A stretch of DNA of 64,000 nucleotides from JAXLXE01 sp046328115 (GTDB taxonomy: Bacteria > Chloroflexota > UBA6077 > JACCZL01). The position numbers and the translations under genes were made by a program. Positions 61,742 through 64,000 of the stretch are shown in pieces. The DNA is taken from the NCBI GenBank assembly GCA_046328115.1, contig JAXLXE010000003.1, positions 806,001-870,000 of the forward strand, given 5' to 3'. The notes under the pieces were generated by a model, which saw nothing but the letters and a program-made list of their open reading frames with translations, had not been told where the DNA came from and ran no database searches. The first letter of the stretch is position 1. Each line of letters opens with the position of its first letter.

Positions 61742-63019
61742 TCACAGTCCCATGATAGGCCGGCCGTCCTCTCTGCTCAAGGGCAGTCGGCGCATTGCAC
61801 GCGCGGCGGGCTTCCCAGTGGCGTCCGCACGGTACAACCCAAAGCAGCACTCGCGGTCCGCGCTGGAGAACCCTGGGGTATCCCACGCTCGGTCCAGGAG
61901 CGAGTACCAGGCTGCGGCTCTAACGTACGGCCAGCGTTCAAGAATGCTGTAGGCGCTGGCGAGGTAGGCCGCCTGCGCCGGCTCCCCGATCTCCAGACTG
62001 GTCCAGCCAAACTCCGTGAACCAGATGTCGCGCTCGTCGCCGCGCGCAATCATCAGTCTGCGGATCTTCTCGATGCCACACGCGAATGTGTACTCCGGTT
62101 CCACACTGCAGTCAGAGGGCGGGCGCCAGGTGTAGGGGTGGAGCGCCAGTGCATCGAAGGCGCCTTGTGCTCCGGAGTCATACATGGACTCCAGGTAGCC
62201 AACGTCTGAGAAGGACAGCGAGCCCGCCAGCAGAAACGCGTCAGGGCTGCTCGATCGCACCGCGCGGACCATCTGTGTGTACTTGACGGGATCCGGCGGG
62301 ATGTCTCCCCAATACTTGGACAGATTGGGCTCATTCCAGATCTCCCACGCCAGGACACGGTCTCGGTACCGAGCGGTGAGGTAGCCGAATACCGCCGCGT
62401 AGTCTTCAGGATCCTCCGGCGGATACCAGTACTTCCACTTGCCGCTGCGGCAGTTCTTGTTTGGATCGCCCGATGCCCAACACGGCGTGAGGGCCACGCT
62501 GAAGACCGGCTTGAGCCGCTGCTCCTCCGCCTGGGCCACGATCTCATCCAGCCGGGCCAGGTAGCCGGCGTTGTACTCTCCCCGCTTGCCTGGTTCCACC
62601 TCGCTCCAGAGCACCGTGCCGCGGATGATGTCTGCCCCAACATCGCGCGCCAGGCGGAACTGCTGCGCGTTCTTCGCGGTTCCACCCCGCCCGAACTGGA
62701 GGAACACGTTCACGCCGCGTAGCTTTGGCTCTGGCGGTGCGGTGGGCGTGGGCGGCGGCGGTGTGGTGGCCGGCCTGGTCACTGGTACCTGGCCGGCCGG
62801 TGGTGCCGCCTGGGCGGTTGGGATGGGGCGAGACGTGGCCGCTGGGACGCCCGCCGGCGGGGCGCTCGTGGCCGTTGGGGCGGGGCCTTCGCCCGCGGGT
62901 GGCGGGCCGGCCTCGTAGCGGAAGACGAGGGCCGCGATCACGGTACAGGTGATGAGGAGCAGCAGTCCGGAGAGCAGGCCTCGGCCAGATCGCGCGCTTG
63001 TAGGGAAGCGTGGCCGCAT
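61742..63019 (-). CDS. Membrane-anchored clan-A glycoside hydrolase (GH39/GH5-like)
   Basis: 425 aa. N-terminal anchor GLLSGLLLLITCTVIAALVF, then a Pro/Thr/Ala-rich stalk of about 60 residues, then a TIM barrel from residue 100. Acid/base in WEIWNEPNL and nucleophile in IWFTEFGWTS, the clan-A arrangement of GH5/GH39-type enzymes. Cysteines pair plausibly: CWASGDPNKNC, DCSVEPEYTFACG and ECCFGLYRAD. It probably cleaves a surface or wall glycan outside the membrane. A paralogue lies just upstream at 63140-64000. Confidence 0.88.
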   Translation of the reverse strand: MRPRFPTSARSGRGLLSGLLLLITCTVIAALVFRYEAGPPPAGEGPAPTATSAPPAGVPAATSRPIPTAQAAPPAGQVPVTRPATTPPPPTPTAPPEPKLRGVNVFLQFGRGGTAKNAQQFRLARDVGADIIRGTVLWSEVEPGKRGEYNAGYLARLDEIVAQAEEQRLKPVFSVALTPCWASGDPNKNCRSGKWKYWYPPEDPEDYAAVFGYLTARYRDRVLAWEIWNEPNLSKYWGDIPPDPVKYTQMVRAVRSSSPDAFLLAGSLSFSDVGYLESMYDSGAQGAFDALALHPYTWRPPSDCSVEPEYTFACGIEKIRRLMIARGDERDIWFTEFGWTSLEIGEPAQAAYLASAYSILERWPYVRAAAWYSLLDRAWDTPGFSSADRECCFGLYRADATGKPAARAMRRLPLSREDGRPIMGL

Positions 63020-63048
63020 CGTGTTCTGGTGTGCTCCCGCGCCCCATT

Positions 63049-63070
63049 ATCGCGGAGTCGCGGCCGCGAT
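63049..63070. promoter_or_regulatory. Dyad between tandem glycoside hydrolase genes
   Basis: ATCGCGG (63049-63055) and CCGCGAT (63064-63070), perfect 7-bp arms with an 8-nt spacer, 30 bp upstream of the hydrolase at 61742-63019. It could be the terminator of the upstream paralogue or an operator; no U tract is visible. Confidence 0.3.
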
Positions 63071-63139
63071 CCAAGCAATCAGGACGGTACCAGACGCGCT
63101 TTGATACACAAATGAATCCGTAGTGCTGGGTCAGTTGGG

Positions 63140-64000
63140 CTACGGAAGCGCGGCCGCGTGGAACTCCTGGGCGGCGGGCTTGGCCGTGCCGTCCGCGCGG
63201 AAAAGCCCGAAGCAGCAACGGAAGTCGTTCAGGGCATCATCAATCGCCAGGAACCACATCGCCACTGGCACGTAGGACCACGTGGAGGCAATCTGAAACG
63301 CCCGTCTGAGATAGCCGGCTTGCGTCGAGTCGCCCACGAGCTTGCTGCTCCACCCGAACTCTGTGAACCAGATCTCACCGCGCGAGTCGCCGCGACTCTG
63401 CATGATCGCGTGGATATTCGGCACGCCGCAGAGGAAGCTCATGGGCATGTAGTCACAGTCCTCCGGCCCACCGCCGGGCGCCGGATCCATCCACACGTAT
63501 GGGTGCATCGAGACTGCGTTGTAGTCCTCCGCCAGTAGCCCCGCGTCATAGAGTTGAACCAGGTACTCGCTGACGGAGCTTGACAACGCACCGGCGAGAA
63601 TAAACGCATCCGGGCTGGCGGCGCGCGCGGCCTTGACCATCAGCACGTACTTCTGGGGGTCAGGATTGGCGCCGCCCCAGAATTCTTTGAGGTTGGGCTC
63701 ATTCCAGACTTCCCAGGCCAGCACGCGGGAGCCGTACCGCTGGGTGAGCACGCGCAGCGCATCCCCGTAGTCCACCGGGTGGGTCGGGGGGTACCAGAAC
63801 TTGTATTGGCCCGCGCCGCAGTTCTTGTTGGGGTCCGCGGAGGCCCAACAAGGTGATCCCGCCAATCCAAATACGGGTTTGATGCCGCGTTGCTCGGCCT
63901 GGTTCACAAAGGCGTCGATCACTCCAAGGTAGCGGGTTGAGAATCTCCCCTTCTGGACGGGCTCTAGCTGGTCCCAACTGAGCGTGTTTCGAAACACGTC
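63140..64000 (-). CDS. Clan-A glycoside hydrolase, N-terminus beyond window
   Basis: The frame runs to the right edge without a clear start; by comparison with the paralogue at 61742-63019 about 120 residues (anchor, stalk, first strand) are missing. Visible are SWDQLEPVQKGRFSTRYLG, the acid/base motif WEVWNEPNLKEFWGG, the nucleophile IWFTEFGWSSKL and the same cysteine set: CWASADPNKNC, DCDYMPMSFLCG and RCCFGLFRADG. Likely a membrane-tethered enzyme like its neighbour, acting on surface glycan. Tandem duplication. Confidence 0.85.
   Translation of the reverse strand, partial: DVFRNTLSWDQLEPVQKGRFSTRYLGVIDAFVNQAEQRGIKPVFGLAGSPCWASADPNKNCGAGQYKFWYPPTHPVDYGDALRVLTQRYGSRVLAWEVWNEPNLKEFWGGANPDPQKYVLMVKAARAASPDAFILAGALSSSVSEYLVQLYDAGLLAEDYNAVSMHPYVWMDPAPGGGPEDCDYMPMSFLCGVPNIHAIMQSRGDSRGEIWFTEFGWSSKLVGDSTQAGYLRRAFQIASTWSYVPVAMWFLAIDDALNDFRCCFGLFRADGTAKPAAQEFHAAALP

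Overview
High-GC bacterial DNA with no rRNA, tRNA, CRISPR array or recognisable transposase. Proline/alanine-rich linkers after lipoprotein cysteines, many GTG/TTG starts, a GyrA with the HPHGEAVIYP-type QRDR, and many DUF3830, LLM-flavin and dipeptide-ABC genes together suggest an uncultured Chloroflexota-like lineage. This is inference; no marker gene settles it.

Layout. (1) 1-9.2 kb is a catabolic/uptake locus: a dipeptide-type ABC importer (lipoprotein 3581-5293, permeases 7167-8114 and 6243-7142), one single-domain and one tandem-domain DUF3830 protein, a dihydroxyphthalate-decarboxylase-like protein, an LLM flavin oxidoreductase and an isochorismatase-family hydrolase. (2) 9.3-13.6 kb holds gyrA, an FAD-dependent oxidoreductase and a small partner gene. 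(3) 13.7-28.9 kb is a surface-glycan island with an O-antigen-type ABC exporter. Its ATPase carries a C-terminal sulfotransferase-like domain in place of the usual glycan-binding domain. An unknown 398-aa protein of lower GC follows, then about 4.8 kb (19.8-24.6 kb) where a FkbM methyltransferase, two paralogous membrane-anchored proteins and a glycosyltransferase are each broken over several reading frames. Three intact GT4 glycosyltransferases close the island. (4) 28.9-36.6 kb is a mixed set: LivF-type ATPase, cupredoxin without its histidines, cyclase-like domain protein, WG-repeat lipoprotein, GH42 beta-galactosidase coupled to an enoyl-CoA hydratase, and a beta-propeller protein. (5) 36.6-40.3 kb is a second dipeptide-type ABC importer, with a 30-bp perfect hairpin between the binding-protein and permease genes. 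(6) 40.7-61.3 kb is a long co-directional glycan operon: eight glycosyltransferases, a multi-spanning membrane protein, DUF1616 protein, polysaccharide deacetylase, kinase-like fusion, methyltransferase, Wzx-type flippase, two LamG-metallophosphatases (one lacking metal ligands) and a CPBP protease. Most genes overlap by 4 to 20 bp. (7) 61.3-64 kb has two small membrane proteins and two tandem clan-A glycoside hydrolases, the last cut by the window edge.

The two glycan loci use different export routes (ABC transporter and Wzx flippase), so the cell probably makes at least two surface polymers. Strong dyads lie upstream of several operons (3502-3523, 13661-13684, 40357-40378, 40709-40739) and are the best operator candidates.

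Most promising for novelty: the ABC-ATPase/sulfotransferase-like fusion with its unknown neighbour, the active/inactive metallophosphatase pair, the kinase-like fusion in the glycan operon, and the frame-broken island with a duplicated unknown protein.
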